A stretch of 64,000 bases of DNA. Source: Symbiodinium natans. Its lineage: Eukaryota; Sar; Dinophyceae; Suessiales; Symbiodiniaceae. The notes beneath the pieces were generated by a model, which did no database searches, was not told where the DNA came from, and was given only the letters and a program-made list of their open reading frames with translations. Made by a program: the position numbers and the translations under genes. Shown here piece by piece: positions 63,684 to 64,000 of this stretch; positions within the stretch are counted from its first letter, which is position 1; every line of letters starts with the position of its first letter. The stretch lies in contig CAJNDS010002461.1 of the NCBI GenBank assembly GCA_905221605.1, positions 1 through 64,000 on the forward strand, given 5' to 3'.

Positions 63684-63971
63684 CTAAGTATACATGGTAC
63701 GTGCGAGGAATGATCCCCGAATTGCGTCTCGGCACAGGATGGCTGCTTGAACAGACAAAGACTTCCGGTCGCGGATACGGGAGTAGTCCTCGCCAAGGTT
63801 GACGCGCTCAAGCACTTCTTTGCGCACCCTCGCTAGAATGACCACCCGATACACTGCCCGCATCCACTCCAGTGACATTTGAAGTTTGCGTCCTCCTCTG
63901 GGTCTGTTTCGATCTCGGGCCGCAGGATGAAGGTGACAGACATCTCGGGAGAGAGTCTCGGCACCTGGCAC
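63684..63971 (-). CDS. Minus-strand coding segment, C-terminal part of a protein
   Basis: 95 codons ending in a stop. The frame reads LEWMRAVYRVVILARVRKEV, LERVNLGEDYSRIRDRKS and VQAAILCRDAIRGSFLARTM. Strongly protein-like and helical, probably the last exon of a minus-strand gene that continues beyond the window edge. Family not recognised. Confidence 0.5.
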   Translation of the reverse strand: MPGAETLSRDVCHLHPAARDRNRPRGGRKLQMSLEWMRAVYRVVILARVRKEVLERVNLGEDYSRIRDRKSLSVQAAILCRDAIRGSFLARTMYT

Positions 63972-64000
63972 GAAGAGAAACCCCTTAAGCTTTCACGAAG

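Overview
The window looks like nuclear DNA of a protist, most likely an alga. Plant-type telomeric heptamers (TTTAGGG/CCCTAAA) are scattered through the right half. Microsatellites and fold-back repeats are abundant, genes outside one cassette appear as short exons with GT-AG-like borders, and a 100-base run of N marks a scaffold gap. A dinoflagellate or another TTTAGGG alga fits best, but I see no spliced-leader gene or other marker that would prove it. No rRNA, tRNA or CRISPR array was recognised.

Layout. 1-1.3 kb: AT-rich sequence with GC clusters, unlike the rest and organelle-like. 2.4-5.6 kb: minus-strand genes, including a 697-codon ORF with a P-loop kinase-like C-terminus and, downstream, two exons whose splice phase agrees. 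5.6-16.9 kb: mostly repeats (minisatellites, a direct repeat, a large inverted repeat, poly-G and AG tracts) and the first copy of a long segmental duplication. 17.7-27.6 kb: a compact, intronless, one-direction cassette of seven ORFs. 28-38 kb: degenerate telomeric repeats, C-rich tracts and a few exon-like islands. 38.9-52.6 kb: short coding islands, mainly minus strand, set in TTTAGGG tracts, small terminal-inverted-repeat elements and palindromic arrays. 54.7-61.3 kb: the second copy of the duplication. 61.3-64 kb: exon-like islands on both strands.

The most unusual part is the cassette at 17.7-27.6 kb. A 16-nt motif, GTGAGGTCNCCTCCTG, occurs about 15 times there in one orientation, and I noticed it nowhere else in the window. 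Copies sit at or just after the stop codon of each ORF and again shortly before the next ORF. The two copies in a junction are usually separated by about 300 nt of non-coding spacer. After each upstream copy the first ATG opens the long ORF. The motif can form a GAGG-NNN-CCTC hairpin, and its variation falls almost entirely in the three loop bases. The products are a Cys/His-rich small protein, a 668-residue protein with a disordered N-terminal half, a dual-specificity-phosphatase-like protein, a disordered Ser/Pro-rich protein, and three tandem paralogues of about 410-430 residues that I cannot place in any family. This is the architecture of an endogenised virus or virus-like element with gene-start and gene-end signals, but no polymerase, integrase or capsid gene was recognised, so that assignment is inference. 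The cassette lies between GTT-rich microsatellites and begins where the segmental duplication stops.

The second notable system is at 39-53 kb: many minus-strand mini-exons whose introns contain telomere-like repeats, and a family of 115-140 bp elements whose inverted ends (CTTGGAG...CTCCAAG) carry potential GT and AG splice sites exactly at exon borders, as expected of introners.
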